This document shows, in pieces, positions 1-12,988 of a stretch of 64,000 nucleotides of DNA. The translations under genes were made by a program, and so were the position numbers. The stretch spans positions 24,856,942 to 24,920,941 of the forward strand of contig QCXZ01000001.1 in assembly GCA_025024175.1 (NCBI GenBank), in the 5' to 3' direction. The DNA is from Rhyzopertha dominica. Taxonomy: Eukaryota; Arthropoda; Insecta; Coleoptera; Bostrichidae. A model generated the notes under the pieces. It made no database searches. It was not told the origin of the DNA and was given only the letters and a program-made list of their open reading frames with translations. Within the stretch, counting starts at the first letter, position 1. Every line of letters begins with the position of its first letter.

Positions 1-3000
1 TGCTTGATAATGATGGGACGACACCATCAGCACAACAAAATCCCTATACTATTGACAGTTTGAGTTTAGAAGTGCCAAGGTGGAATCAATTTGTAACCCG
101 TCGCTAAGAAACCGTAATATTTCGAGAAAAGGAAGATATAGTATTGGGATTAAACTTGACGTCAGATTAGACATCCGAAGGTTAAGAAGCGGATATTGTT
201 AAGCGTTGGTCTGCTTTGTAGTCTTTCACTGTCACTGCCACAGTTTCTATCTATCTCTTAAGATATGTCCAGAGACGAATTGAGAAATTGTCACCATTTA
301 ACAATCAATGCATTTGGATGGAAGTCGATCAAGTGATTTATGAATGAAGTATAGGTATAATTAAAGTTTTTTTTATAAAACTTAAAAAAGGAGCGGCAGT
401 TCAGATCAAGAAAGAACAACAACATACTGTCACCTGCCTCGACAGCATCACAATGTAAACGTCGGCTGTTGACGTTTAAAATTAGCTGGCCCAGCCTCCA
501 GTTCATTTTTTTCCTTCTGTTCTATTACCACCCGGTAATCCACGGAAGACAGCATGAATGACTCCTCTGTTGTAATAAGACTACCCGACGTGTTAACTAC
601 AAGAAAACAGCCATAAACTATTAATAGATGAGCTTCGGATGCCGGTGACGAAAGTGAACCCTCCCGACTTAATTTTCTGGTTGCTGGAAATAAATTGCTG
701 GCAAGGAGCACAATCGTCTTCCGGCATGCCAGCCTCATGGTCCGTACCAGAGATTGTCGATAATGCACTGTCGGTTAATTGTTCGCGCAGGGGTTGTAAA
801 ATTTCTAGAATTACCATTAATGATATGTAAATGTCGAGGGCATAAAAGTGGGAATTCTGGCCGAGCGCCTTCTTTTTAAAGTGATTTATGGTAACATTTA
901 AGCATCGTCGATAACTATAACTGCGCGTTTCGAAGGAAATAACGTTTAGAAGTGCCTGGTTAAAACTATATCATTTCATTCACTTCCTGCGAGGATTTTT
1001 ATCAGAAGCGAGAGAAATGTCAACTGCAGTCAGGGTCATTTGATAGCAACGGGACTGGCATGGTCAGTTCTGTGTATTAAACAGATAGTCTTTAAAAACA
1101 GGCGGTCATTGCTATTTTCGGTGCAAGCGAAGTGTAAAGATTAAAATTTAGATTGCAAGTATTATTTTCTTTTTGGTCGTAATTAAGGAACTGCACTTTG
1201 CTAACCACATTGATAGATAATGACCAACAGTTTTTAACAGTTACTTATTTAACTGCAAGTAACCTAGATCCTTATTATCGCATCGTGTGAAGGTATGTTA
1301 TTCAGTCATCATTAGCAGCAGTATAGAATTTTAGTAGCTTTTGACAGATCACAGTGCACTTGACTCTTTTGATTGCAGGAAATAAAAACATAACCTTTAT
1401 AGTAAATAGAGTAATTAGTATTGAGTAGATATATTATGTAGTGAAGCTTACAGTAAAACTAATCAAATCCGTCGAGTATTTACTGATAAACTAATGTTTA
1501 TTTAGAAGGCATTATTAGCTGATATATACTATTTAACTGTTGACAATAAGCATTAATAAATCATTTTTGCATATTTTTAAAATCATTGTAAGTCAATACA
1601 ACTGAAAGATGATGTCCCAATTAAACATACCACGATACCCAAGAACGACCATTTAGTTTTTCCCTCAAAGATTGCTTCTGTATAAAATTACTTGGTGTAT
1701 CTGTAAAAATATAGGGTCCTATTTTCTTTCGATTAATTATTGATCTATTCAACTGCTCAGGTATTCACTACTGCGTATGCAGAAGGCTGTGAATTAAAAC
1801 TAGCGGACCAGAAACGTTTTAAAGCATGTGTATTTTGTTACTCACCTGTTTGACTTCTTAATTTGCTTGAATCAAAGATTTTTTGTGTTTTCCTATACGT
1901 GTCGAATTCATAATATTCCTCTAGGGTCGCGATATATTCTTTTTGATTTTATGTTTCTTTTCAAAACTTCATGCTTTCTGACAACTTCCTCAAATTTTAA
2001 GTAACTAGCCAAATAAAACCTTAAATCACTTTAATACCTTTAAAGATGCATAGCTTCACTTTGTTATTAAAGTGATATATGTTTATCTTGTTAAAAGTTG
2101 CAATACAAAATACATGATGTTATGACAGAAATGTAAGAAACCAGATTTACATAGATATGGAATATACATCTTTACATAAAATAATTTGTGCCACCGCCCA
2201 GCAAGTTGAACTTTTACTGAATTTCTGTAGTCAAGTACCTAAACTGAAAAAATGGCCTGCATATTTCAGTGACGTAGCTTCAAAAATAAAACTTTAGCTT
2301 TATATTGTTATAGTAACAAAAAAAAATAAAAAGGGAGTGGACCAAATATAACATTACATAACAGCTGTGTAATGTATTATAAATTATGGGAAGATCAAAG
2401 AACAATAGTTCTTTAAGAAGCTGATTCCTTCCTCAGATAGCTTTTGATTACCTTCAATTTGGAAATTATAAGTACCTACCTATAGAGAGGGGTAGTGATT
2501 GAGGCTTTCATAGCCCGAGTCTCTAGTGTTAATTGATTCCGGGTTAGTTGGCTGTGACGTGATTCGCTGACGTTTCTCCACTGCTGTGGTGAACATATTT
2601 AAGGCTGAGTTCACAGTCGAAAAGCTGTCTTCGTGTCTTAGGTGACATATTTAATTGGTTGTTTTTGTTATTTAAAAAACATAACGTGTTTCTAAAGAAT
2701 CGTGTTAGCACCTGTTGTTGAGTTTCTTTTGTTTTTATATTTTTGTTGATCATTCTTGCAGTTCATGAAGTTATTTGGGTAGAATGCGGTTTTATCTGCA
2801 ATACTACTTGTGCGTGTCTGTCTATTCTATTCTATTAAGTTGCTATATTTGCAAACTGGAAAGAGTATTTAATCATGCTTTGTTAGTTGACGCACCGTTT
2901 ATGACCGTCGTTTTTCCATATTTAAGTTTATTTAGGGTTAAAAGTCTAACAAAAACTACGCCTTAAATAGTTGATGTGTGAGTATACAATAATCGACTGT

Positions 3001-3348
3001 TCGTTAGCAAGTCAAGTAACGCGGAAAAATTCAAATAAATGTCGGCTAAAACTAGACGTACTTTATTGCCCTCCTACGTGAGGTACCTATACGCAATGTT
3101 TATTCTAGGTAATTTTAAGTAATTTACTATACCAAAGGCATTACACAACATTCACGCGTCACACGCACCTCCTATATGTATTTCCTTCCATACAGTACAG
3201 TATATATTAGAAGGTTACAATAAATATTTACCCACTGATTACAATAACATTATTGTTAATTAGGCCGAGCAATAAAAATTCCGTGTCTTCTGAAATCATA
3301 TACTGTTCCCCAAATATTGCAACTAATACACATTTTTTTTTATTTCAG
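1..3348. other. AT-rich DNA, no gene recognised
   Basis: No long open frame and no familiar protein motif on either strand. The most GC-balanced piece (about 640-830) is open on both strands for 60-75 codons, but neither translation resembles a family I know. A minus-strand open stretch ends at a good splice donor near 1845 but has no convincing acceptor. Short A and T runs are frequent. Confidence 0.5.
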
Positions 3349-3392
3349 GTGAGTTACGTAAGGCGTTGGCATTACATCCAGGAGTATTAATA
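3349..3392 (+). CDS. Candidate 44-nt internal exon of an unknown gene
   Basis: A strong 3' splice site (a run of T with one A, then TTTCAG) ends at 3348, and a consensus donor GTAAGTT starts at 3393. The 44 nt between read openly as two bases completing a split codon, then ELRKALALHPGVLI, ending in phase 0. The translation looks protein-like (helix, then a His-Pro-Gly turn), but I do not recognise the protein and I could not find the neighbouring exons. The splice signals are seen directly; that they are used is inference. A chance match is possible, since a 44-nt open stretch is not rare. Confidence 0.3.
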
Positions 3393-4369
3393 GTAAGTTA
3401 AACCGTGTTCACGTTATTTTTTTTATAAACGCATGTGTTAAGAAATGCAATTGGCAAAACAGTGCGGTTATATTTGTTTTTGTTGGCAAAAAGAAATACT
3501 CTCGTTTTTCATGCACGACGCCGTAGCATAAATACACTTAGGAGAATTACTGAACTGGCCCAGATTATTAAACAGTGGAATTAATTCAAATTTATCAAGA
3601 TGTGCTCTTGTGGCAGTTAAAGTGTCGCTGTGTGGTATAAACTTTTGAACTACTTATCACCGTTGAGAATATGTTCCTTTTAACACAACAGTGGTTAGCT
3701 CTTTATTTTTCAAATGACAAATCATCGTCGATCACAAAACACTAACCGGAGAGCATATAATACCAAATTGAAAAAGAATAACTGTAACTATGTGCGATCA
3801 AGTTCCTTTTTATGTGTGAGAATATCAACACAGGGTAGTCCATAACTAATGGTGCACATATAAACCTCTTATTATTCCTAATATTCCGGTTTGACCAAAC
3901 TTATCTTAGTCCAACAGTTAATATTAACAAAGAAACATGTGTTAAAGTTTTTGAAATTGTGTTTTCCATATTCCTTAATAATTTCAGAAAAATTGAAATA
4001 TATCAATGAAATTTTGCATTCTAGGTTTTTCTTGGCCAATGAATTCATTTATCTTTATGGATTAATTGATATTTGCATACGGCTCCAACACTGTACTTTT
4101 GCCCCTCATTGTATCCTACTTTCTTAGAAAATAAATAAGTATCCTCTATCCTCTATCTAGTATCATCTATCTTATTTCCATACAAAATGTATACCTTTCA
4201 GAAGTGGCTGCCTTAACCATTTTCGAGATATTATCGTTTATTGAGATAGGCTTTTATTCGACAAAATTTAAAAGCAGAAAATAAACAAATAAACGTAAAT
4301 TTTATTTTAAACAAATACTATACAATAATAAATAAAAAAGAGGAGTCCTCTTAGTAAAAGATGCTCGGC
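3393..4369. other. Intergenic or intronic AT-rich DNA
   Basis: Nothing recognisable. An open frame at 3891-4127 (+) has no family resemblance and looks like a chance ORF. A run of repeated CCTCTATC/CATCTATC-like units lies at about 4140-4175. Confidence 0.5.
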
Positions 4370-4890
4370 ATGATTTCAATTTTGTTCAGTGCATTTACGA
4401 ACAAGTTGATTAAAAGATTGCCGAATTTTTAGTTCATGCATTCTTGTTCTCTTCGACTATTTATGACATCTGCGTATACACCCAACTTTATGTACCCCCT
4501 TATGCAAAAATCCATTGAATTCAAAACCGGGCTTCGCGCAGGGCACTGTTTCGCTTCCCCGGCCTAACATCAGCGACCAGGAAAATGCCTATTAAAGTAA
4601 TATCTAACTGGCCTAGAATAATGTGCTGCGGATCACTATCTTTCATGGAGAACATTCCTGCCTTACTTTTAAGGGTAGATTATCGAAGTAATGTTTGTTC
4701 CGTAAGTAAATGAAGCTTCGTCAGTAAGTAAAACAATGTTTAGAAAAACTATGGATTTTCTTTTGACGAACTCACAAAAATTGGCAAAATCTAGTCTAGT
4801 TGGCAGATCGACTTCTAGGAGACTATTTCGGGATTTTCTGCCATAGGTACTGAAATTTCTTCTTCTTCGGAAGCAATCGTTTTCGGGCGT
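4370..4890 (-). pseudogene. Decayed IS630/mariner-like transposase (HTH + DDE family of arthropods)
   Basis: Reading the minus strand in shifting frames gives, in order: a stretch resembling the segment before the first catalytic Asp (LPTRLDFANFCEFVKRK), then LLTDEASFTYGTN, matching the 'FTDEAxFTxDG' block that holds the first catalytic acidic residue. Further on comes SDPQHIILGQ (like 'NPHxI') and near the end NSMDFCIRGYIKLGVYAD, matching 'LTPLDFFLWGYLKxxVYATP', the block after the last catalytic residue. The order and spacing fit the C-terminal two thirds of the family, shortened by deletion. Several stops and frameshifts mean no function. These enzymes cut and paste Tc1/mariner-type DNA transposons. 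Other copies lie at about 19562-21050 and 55140-55430. Family assignment is from memory of the motifs. Confidence 0.6.
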
Positions 4891-5089
4891 CCCAAGTTAT
4901 CTCTTTTGGAGTGGAGGGAACAAGTTTAATTTAGTTTAAGATCTGGCTGGCTTCTATAAATTTCACTATATCTATGATGAGCTCTACACATATTAAAATT
5001 TCTCGAAGGTATTCGCAAACTATGTCTTTCATTTCCAAATTTAAAAATAAATCTTGCCTTCGTATTTTAATTTTAAATAATTTGTAGAA

Positions 5090-5660
5090 ACTCAAGAAAC
5101 ACAAAAACAGAAACACCAAATACTAGCTATCAATACTTGTTCACAATGAGATCTGAGTTAATAGCATTATTAGCAGTAATGGTAGAAGATTTAGGAAATG
5201 AGTAAATAAATCTGAGTATCGTCAACGTAGAAGTGCATTTTGCAATTAGTTATGCATTTTATGGAATTAGGCGTTTAAAATGAGAACAATAATGATCCCA
5301 AGATTGGGCCCTGGTGACACCACTGATTATATTTAGAGAGCTACGGAAAGAACTTCATTACACTTAGCCCTCAGTTTTTTTCCACGCAGGTAATGCTCTG
5401 CAAGTAACATAGCTCCTATACTGAAACATACATTGTGGAGGATTGCAGGATGTTTAAGAAGATGAATTACGTGTGCTACCGTCCAAGCCATAGGACAAGC
5501 GTTTATTTCAATAGCACAATTGATAACGTACTTTATGTACTTAATAACAAGCGGGCAGTAATAGCGCAATGTCCTAAGACCGATTCCATCAGAACCCAAA
5601 GCCTCCGATCTAACTTCGGCAAAAGCTCTGAAAACAGTATCTTCATCTACCATTACATAA
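5090..5660 (-). pseudogene. Decayed non-LTR retrotransposon reverse transcriptase fragment
   Basis: The minus strand from 5653 is open for 106 codons and carries the RT fingers and early palm of a LINE: 'DEDTVFRAFAEVRSEALGSD', the 'A.G.DGI' block, then a YYCP...I..VIN segment and an MAW-A.VI-LLK segment. Downstream, in other frames, are a degraded SGVPQGS block (read SGVTRAQSWDHY, about 5290-5325) and an intact YVDDTQIYLL catalytic block (YVDD codons at 5218-5229). The motif style fits the CR1/L2/Jockey group. About 60 residues that should separate the first part from the SGV block are missing, and several frameshifts are needed, so this is a dead fragment. No 5' end, EN domain or 3' tail was found. 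Confidence 0.65.
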
Positions 5661-8600
5661 AGTTTAAAATCTCCACACCGTCTCTGATAGAACTTGATAA
5701 CTTATTAATTAACTTATTAATTGTTTCAGTATGGTTTGACGAAGAAATCATTAAGATCGTTTACATTGTGAAGTTTGTCGGGCAGTACACTTTTTTTGAT
5801 ACAGCTATTTATTTTGGCTACGCCTTCATTTCGATGTTATAGCATATTTAGGGCGTGTGGGATTCTATACCTACGACGTTTCTTCCTGACTTGCATCTAA
5901 CAATTTTTTGTCTCCAGATTTATGATAATGAAAGCTAAGAGAACGAATGAAAATTTCCTCAAATTTATATTCCGAATCGTTTGTTTGGCATCCTTACTGG
6001 AGGTATTCGTACTAAACGGTACTAGTAACTAACCTAACCGACCGTAACACTTCGCTTTCACCGCTAGATAACGCACGTCAATGTTAATTTTTAGATACTG
6101 ACTTTAACTATAGAGTGTGTGTCATTGTGTGAACAGTAAAAGTTTACAAGATTTACATTGGATAAAAAATATAATAGTACAAACGATATTGCAGTCTCTC
6201 ATTTTGCTTATGACTAAAAAGTAATAAATAAAAAGTATATAAAAATGTTTTTTAAATGATGCTTCTATGTTGTGTCCTAAAAAGCTGTACGTTTTAACAC
6301 CCGAGAATGCATTTAATTGTAAAACATTGTTTTTATTTTATTATTTCCTAGATATTCAAAATTTTTCTTAGTACTTTTAAGGACGTCAACATAAAAGCAT
6401 TGTTTTAAAAAAAATATTTTTATACACATTTTATTTTACTTGTTTGCAAGACATCCAATGGTAGCCTTGTGCGCGAATACACCTCCATTCCCTCCGAAGG
6501 AAAGTAAATGTGTACGCACACTGAGCAATCCGATGCGATATTTATCTATCTGACGTATCTCCATGTATTCGCTCCACGCAGTCGTGTTATTCAAATAAAA
6601 GATCAGCTAGACGTATAACCAATTAATTTAAATATCTGCATGGCGAATGAGCTAAGCCTGCATCTTTGCTAATCCGTGCATAATTGACGGTATTGAACTT
6701 GAGAGTGAACTGGGACCGTGAACAACAAAGCATTAATTCTTCTTATGCACGTTGATGGAGCGGGTTCGGCGAGGGCAGTGGAGAAAAACGGGATGAAATG
6801 ATCATACGGAATGCGAGGTTCATTAGTGTCTTTCTTGTTGCATCGGTTGTGGTGCATACCGTTATCCAAAAGGTATCCGCGGAGTACTTGACTTTTAGTA
6901 GAAATATTTTGCTTCTTCTGGCTTGGAAGAAGAAAAATACAGACGGCTATGTCTTGAATTTCGTGTACCTATCCTTATTTCTACATTAAAAAGTTGTATA
7001 TCACTTTAATTATCTGTTGTGAAGACTAGTAAGATATATAACTCTGGGAAAAATTGACATAGGCTTGTATTATTTTGTAAACTAATGATGCTGCGTGTAA
7101 AAACATCAAATATCGCTGATCATCACTGACTGATGTCATTAAATTTGTTCTAACCTTTAGTAGTACTTACGAATTTCGTTAGCTAAGTGCATGCGCTTAG
7201 CAGAAAATTATGTAGTTCCGGATTTGTTCGATTTGGGTGAAGGTACATTTTCTGAATATGGCATAGATGGTATTGTTAACCTGCTTCGGTTTTTACTAGG
7301 TTTTCAAGGCTATTATTTCGATATATCCATTGAACTTGATATGCCTTCAGCACTGTATAGTCTGTCTCGGATAATCTCTGAATGTACGAAGTGTCGTTGA
7401 ACAAAGCGTAAGTTTAGGAATACAAAAATATAAAAATGTTACTTTAGCTAAATATTAAATACATAAATATTCGTTTGCAAGATACGCCTATTTCAGAAAT
7501 GATAATTAAAACGGTTTTTTAACACGGATATATTTTAAGATTCCTAGAATAATGTTATTATTTTCTGTATCAAACAGATCNTTGGAAATATGATAGACTT
7601 CTTTCATTACCTATTATTTATCGTAAACTTTTGTTAATTGTTTGCCTTCTTTGTATAAAATCCGGTATTCATGCCACACATTTCTTTTTTTTGTTCTTCA
7701 TTTGTTGATAAAAAATATAGTAAAACAAAAATATAATTCTGACTACTGTTTCTTTATCAAAAGTAATTAAACCTGTTTGTATCATATTTCTATTAGTAAG
7801 TGTACGGGTGCGATGCCTTTTCGTTCAGTAACATGCAATGTGTACGCACTGCACCAAACGTCATCTTTACTTGATGTGGAATATAGTTCTCCGTAATTAG
7901 CAGAGTCTTCTTGTAATTTATCATTGAAAATACCAACATAAATAACTGTGGTGCAACAAAATACTTTCATTTACCTAAATATGTATCCTCCTATCGATAT
8001 GTCGTTTGTGCCTTACCATACTATTTCCTTCAACATAATTTCACGTTTGTGAGCTGACTGTATACCTGCAAGTTGTTGAACTGAAGATATCTACCCTAAA
8101 AGTTCATCTGGTGTAATTAAATTGATTAATTCTAAGGCTGCCGTTGTTAAATGCTTGCTAAGCTGCTGTTAGTTTTGACTTTACATCTCATACTCTTGGC
8201 TGATCAATTGTAGTAGGATAGGCGATCTATGCCTAAGCCGTTTGATGAAATTCTGATGATGACATGGCAAAGGTGCCCTAAATAGCCGCTTGTGCTACGA
8301 AAGTTCAACTACCTGATTTGTAGGCGATAAGTAATTCTCAAGCATACATCGAACTTCAGAGAATTCAAACATCAAATATGGATCGTTTATAATCTGCATA
8401 AATCCTTGTATCTAGAGAAACTGTGCGACTAATGAAGTATATAGGCAAACGGCATGCAAACTAATGCAAGTAATTAGTAAAGAACGGAGCTACATACCTT
8501 ACACATTTTAATAGCAAATTATCTTATATTTATAGGTTATAGGTTCTTATTGCTAATAGCGAAAATTAGGATTCTGTTTGAAACTAACAAATGTTAATGT

Positions 8601-8980
8601 ATAATGTTATTACATAAATGAAAACTGCTTATGCAAATGAACTACCTTCATTAGTACTTACTATTCCATAAAACAGTGTTAGTAGCTCGGTTATTGAAGC
8701 TATTTTTATTTTGTATGCCTCCTAAATTATTGGCCTAAATCTGTACAGCCTCTAAAATTACCACAACATTATTAACTATACCTATATTACCGATACTAGA
8801 AATATTTTATAAGTAAAAACATATCGAAAATGTCGAAATGACATCGAAATTTGATGTGCTTTAATCACTATCGACACTCGTAGTGGTCAAATTCCCCTCA
8901 TATTATTATTGCATAAGGTGTGATGATGACAGCTCACTGCAACTTTTAAGAGACATGTTATCCCATTCATCGTGTATTTT
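5661..8980. other. AT-rich DNA, no gene recognised
   Basis: No protein family seen. Open frames at 6798-6989 (+), 7191-7400 (+) and 7782-7970 (-) are short and lack motifs. One N at about 7581. A moderately GC-rich stretch at about 6460-6580 contains no recognisable feature. Confidence 0.5.
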
Positions 8981-8984
8981 AGGT

Positions 8985-10345
8985 TACAGTCAATGAGACA
9001 AATCGCACTCCAGAGAAACATTGCTTTTTCTACATAAGTATTAGGCATTCACATAAGATATTGCAGGGAGTTTATCCTCCTTCATGCACTTTCCGCCATG
9101 TAAACAACAATGTCCCTTAGGAAGTCCAATTACTGTTCGTGGATGAGGACTGCTTAGTTGCATCAGCAATTTACTTCCTGGGACGTACATTCAATAAAGT
9201 AGATGTTCCACTTTCATTAATTTTCTGACAGACTGAGAACTAATAAGCCACTCCTCAGATAGGTTCAGCCTCCGCTAAGGGTTATTTAGCTCCTCTTTTT
9301 GCTAGTTGGTGTGCTCTTTCATTGACCTCGACGTCCTGAAGTCCTGGTCACTCCGTTATGTGCTACCAAAATACCAAGTGCATCTAAGCATTCATTTGCC
9401 ACTTTGTAACTTATACTTGTGCTTTCCAAGGCTCTTAGGCCCACGGTATTATTACTCTTACACATGACGTGATTATTACTTCGGCTTGGAACGCTACCCA
9501 TGTTTATGCTCTCGCATTGCGTATATTGTAAACTTCTTCCCGATTTTTTTTATCCTTTGTTTCTGAACAATCACTGTGCCATATGTACTTCGACCTAGTA
9601 AATCTAGTGATCTGTTCCTACCCCTACAGCCTCAAGTATTCTGAAAGGTTTCTGGAGGTCAAACTTCACGCTGCCTCTGTCTGACTGCATGGTGTGCATA
9701 TCTCTTATTTAACCTATCCAGTATATGGGAATAGGTTCTCTTTCTTAAGGGCTTATCTTCATAATTTTCATCATATATGCTGTTATCAGTGCATATATGT
9801 TACAACAACCGGCTGCGGTGATTTCAAAGGTTGCTTAGCCTATCTTTTGCATTTTTTGTTGATGCTTTGTGCCTCCTTACTAAGGGCGCATATGTAACTA
9901 AGTGTATCACAACTTTGGTTTGAACCGAGTAAACTATTTTAGCTTTTAGACTCGACGTTCTTCTCGCCATGCATTCTGTAATGCATCTACAAGCTCATAA
10001 AGCTTTTGCTGCTTTATCAAGCCTGGAAGTCAACTTGGTATCTAGTGTTAGTCCCAAGTATTTAACCTCAATCTTCAGTAGTATATCCTGTCCCCAGAGT
10101 TTGAATTCCTTCAGTTGTTAAAGGTTTCTTCTTTTGGTGAAAGCTATCGCTTATGCTTTTGTAGGATTGACTGCTGGCCTCTCTTTTGTACATCATTTCT
10201 GTACGAGTTTCGACACAGTTTGTCTAAACTTCCACTCCCCCACACGAGGATGGTGATATTGTCCGAATATCCCTATGCGTAAACACCTGGTTTTGTTTCT
10301 ATAGATCATCTTCTTGTGGAAATCCTTTGCTAACTACAATTTCTA
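8985..10345 (-). pseudogene. Decayed non-LTR retrotransposon ORF2: RT end, RNase H and C-terminal Cys region
   Basis: On the minus strand, through many frameshifts and stops, the order of a LINE ORF2 C-terminal half is readable. GFPQEDDL stands for the 'GxPQGxxLSPLLW' block (about 10308-10331). GYSDNITILV stands where the 'AYADDxxIL' catalytic block belongs (10258-10272), so the paired Asp residues are lost. VKYLGLTLDTKL, DKAAKAL.ACR and LKAKIVYSVQTKVV match the RT thumb. An RNase H-like piece follows (KSNNTVGLRALES, then ANECLDALGILVAHNGV) and an 'AHQLAKRGA' block. The last part has LPKGHCCLHGGKC, like the 'GLLTGHCCLNxHL' block before the terminal Cys-His motif. This architecture fits the I/R1-type LINEs that carry RNase H. 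It is dead, and no 3' tail was resolved. Confidence 0.65.
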
Positions 10346-12226
10346 TGGTTATATGCACTAGATAAGTCTTAAAAACTCTGTTTTTAGCGTGGAGTCCATA
10401 CACGATATGATGAACAATTCAAGAAAATAAAACTATTGCAGATGTCAAAGTACTAATTCATATGACAGTCCAATAAATTTGATTTATTGCTTTGGATTTA
10501 GTAGGTAACATAATTATCTTAACTTTGACATTTTTGATATATATTCAAATTATTTGGCACTAAGTAGATGCTATCCTGCACATGCACTAATTCTCATTTA
10601 ATGAACTATTTTTTATACTTGCTCATCTGCATATAAATAAAACCAAAATACATGGAAATATTGATACCGTATACAGTAAATTCATATTAATTATTGAAAT
10701 AAATTAAATCGCGATTATGTTTTCTGCATGTAATATGCAATTGCAATGAGTAATTCAAGCAACGGGTTTTTTCTGGCTGGCACTTTTTCTTTCTCTGACA
10801 TAACCATACGTTGCGGATTTTTTGAACCTGTTTATTGCTCACTTATGTACCTGGCGGTACTGCGCCGCCGAGCCAAATTTATCACCTGACAAATGTAATC
10901 GCGTACACTTCCCGACCGGTTTTTCGTGTTGCACGTTGCAAGAATAGCGACTTGCATTTAGAGCTGGGTTGAAAAAACGCGTTGAACCCAGGGCATGTGA
11001 CCGTTTATTTTTTGGATTGCTTATATCGATTACGTTTCAGGTTTGACTCAGAAACAGAATATAGATTTTTTAAATTTCAATCGGATTCCTGTTCTTTCTA
11101 GGATTGACTGCTGACAGAATATACGCACGAGTCGGCATTCCAGTTATTTCATCAATAATTTAACAATACACAAATAAAGATACAAGATAAGATGTTATCA
11201 TCACTTTTATCAAAAAGATTAGGTACCTAGTAGATCACCATTATTACCTAATCCTATTTACGGGAGCTCGTATTATTGATGACAGGTATTATTTTAGATT
11301 TATGCATTATTTAGATTAATGATTACATTTATAGATAAAATGTAATGTAATATAGGTATCTGTTTGCATATTGTTATAGTAGCTATTAAGTATAGGTAAA
11401 ATAAAATAAAAAATGATGGAAAATCCCAATTGTTCACATAATTTTAGTTTTCAAAAAAGATTTATGGAGTCCAAAAGGTTGTGGTCCAAACATTGTTAAT
11501 TATATGACATGATAGGACCATGTAGCAGACTTTTAATTACTTTAAATAGAGGAAAAATTTCCAGAAATAAATAAACTTTTGTTTCTGGGATAAGTTTCGA
11601 ATGATTAGCGCTTACAACTTTAGCGGGGTTAACACCTTCTCAAAAAATTTAAATTGAATCAAATATCTTATAATAAATCATTCAATAGCTAATTTCAGAA
11701 AGAGTCTCGCCATGTAAATAGCTAGTTTTTTCGGCTACTACATTCGAAAGTACAACTTTATCCTACTCATCCAACGCAAGAAAGTGTAGTATCTATAGTA
11801 TGTAGCAATCTTGTTGTACTCTACAGAAGAACCGAAGGGTTCGAAACAGATCTGTCAGAAATGATTAACTACCGTGAAGTGAAACAACCAAGTGCTTTTT
11901 TTTATTTCCCCTGGTTTTGTTGATACTCTTTAATAATAAATTTTGTTCAGTCGATTTAATAAGCAACTTTTCTCACAGTACTTATTGATTTATACTACCC
12001 CATAAATGAGTGAAAATAGTTACACTAATTACATAATAAACTAATGTATTTAAATGATGTATAATAAGAAGAGACGTTACATTTAAAATTTTTAAGGGTG
12101 ATCGCTATAAAACTTACCTCAAAAGTTGCCCTTCGCAAACAAAATTTTACGTTTCAATTTTTTCCTTTATTTTTTANCACCNCATTACCATCAAGTTTAT
12201 ATTACTGGGAATTTGCATGCTAAACT
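10346..12226. other. AT-rich DNA with a GC-richer patch, no gene
   Basis: A GC-richer patch at about 10850-11000 contains a short inverted repeat (CTGGGTTGAA and TTGAACCCAG, one mismatch, about 10963-10990). Otherwise there is nothing beyond AT-rich sequence. Ns occur near 12178-12182, close to the left edge of the gypsy element. Confidence 0.5.
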
Positions 12227-12230
12227 AGCT

Positions 12231-12640
12231 TGTTACCACTCGCGTAATAACTAAATTAAGTCACTCAGCACTTGTCGCGTTTCGTGAACTGAAATGATTT
12301 GGGTTCGTTGGGCGCCGTTTGTGATTATAAGAGAAAATAAAAAAAAAAACAATTCTATCGGTTGATTGTTCTTGCGAGACCACCAACCTAAGACTGTCTA
12401 TGTCGAAGTTCCCTTAAGAACTGCCCGTTTTTTTTTCCGAGGGTCCAGAGACGTGCATGCAGATGTGCCCGTACTCCTATGGACCACACACAAGGGACGC
12501 TGCGCTTGGCCCTTGCAAAAACACATGGCTATTTGAGTAATAGGCCATGCCGCCTACAATACATGCAAACTGGCGCCAAAATGACGCGCTTGCAGCTGGA
12601 CAAACGTCGTATAGAAACAAAAATTACTGTATACGTAACA
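12231..12640 (-). repeat. 3' LTR of the gypsy element (410 bp)
   Basis: Starts TGTTACCACTCGCG and ends ATACGTAACA on the plus strand. It matches the other LTR except for 11 versus 9 A in the run near 12340 and one base near the right end (ACTGT versus ACTAT). The terminal TGTTAC/GTAACA inverted repeat includes the TG...CA required for integrase processing. Because the element is minus-strand, this left copy is the 3' LTR. Confidence 0.95.
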
Positions 12641-12655
12641 ATTCTCCCCTCCTTT
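12641..12655 (-). other. Polypurine tract of the gypsy element
   Basis: Directly inside the 3' LTR, the minus strand reads AAAGGAGGGGAGAAT. A purine-rich run at this exact place primes plus-strand DNA synthesis in LTR retrotransposons. The role is inferred from position and composition. Confidence 0.8.
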
Positions 12656-12988
12656 ACGTAGACGTTTGTCCGTGGTTAGGTGCTCTCGACAAGAAGCTTA
12701 TTTAATTATAATAATATCTATAGCATATGTTAACACCATTACTTGGGTATAATGATCAACAGAACAACCTTAATGACCTAACCTACCTAATAGCATGGGC
12801 ATTCTCACTGATAGCCCTTTATTGGAGAACACCTACATGCCTACAGTCTATCGCGAAAAAAAAACAATTAAAAAAAATAACATATCAGTCTATAATCTTA
12901 CAACAAAGAAAAACAAGTCTTATCACCCGCGCCATAGCGTTTTCTCACCAAAGAATAGCGTCTGTCGTGTTACTAGCGTCTTTTCACT

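Noticed and set aside
1845..1935. Minus-strand exon-like stretch with donor ACAG/GTGAGTAA
   Set aside because: The frame is open for about 35 codons, but no pyrimidine tract or acceptor precedes it; too weak to list.
5435..5842. 135-codon plus-strand frame
   Set aside because: Overlaps the minus-strand LINE RT remnant, whose motifs are recognisable; the plus translation has none.
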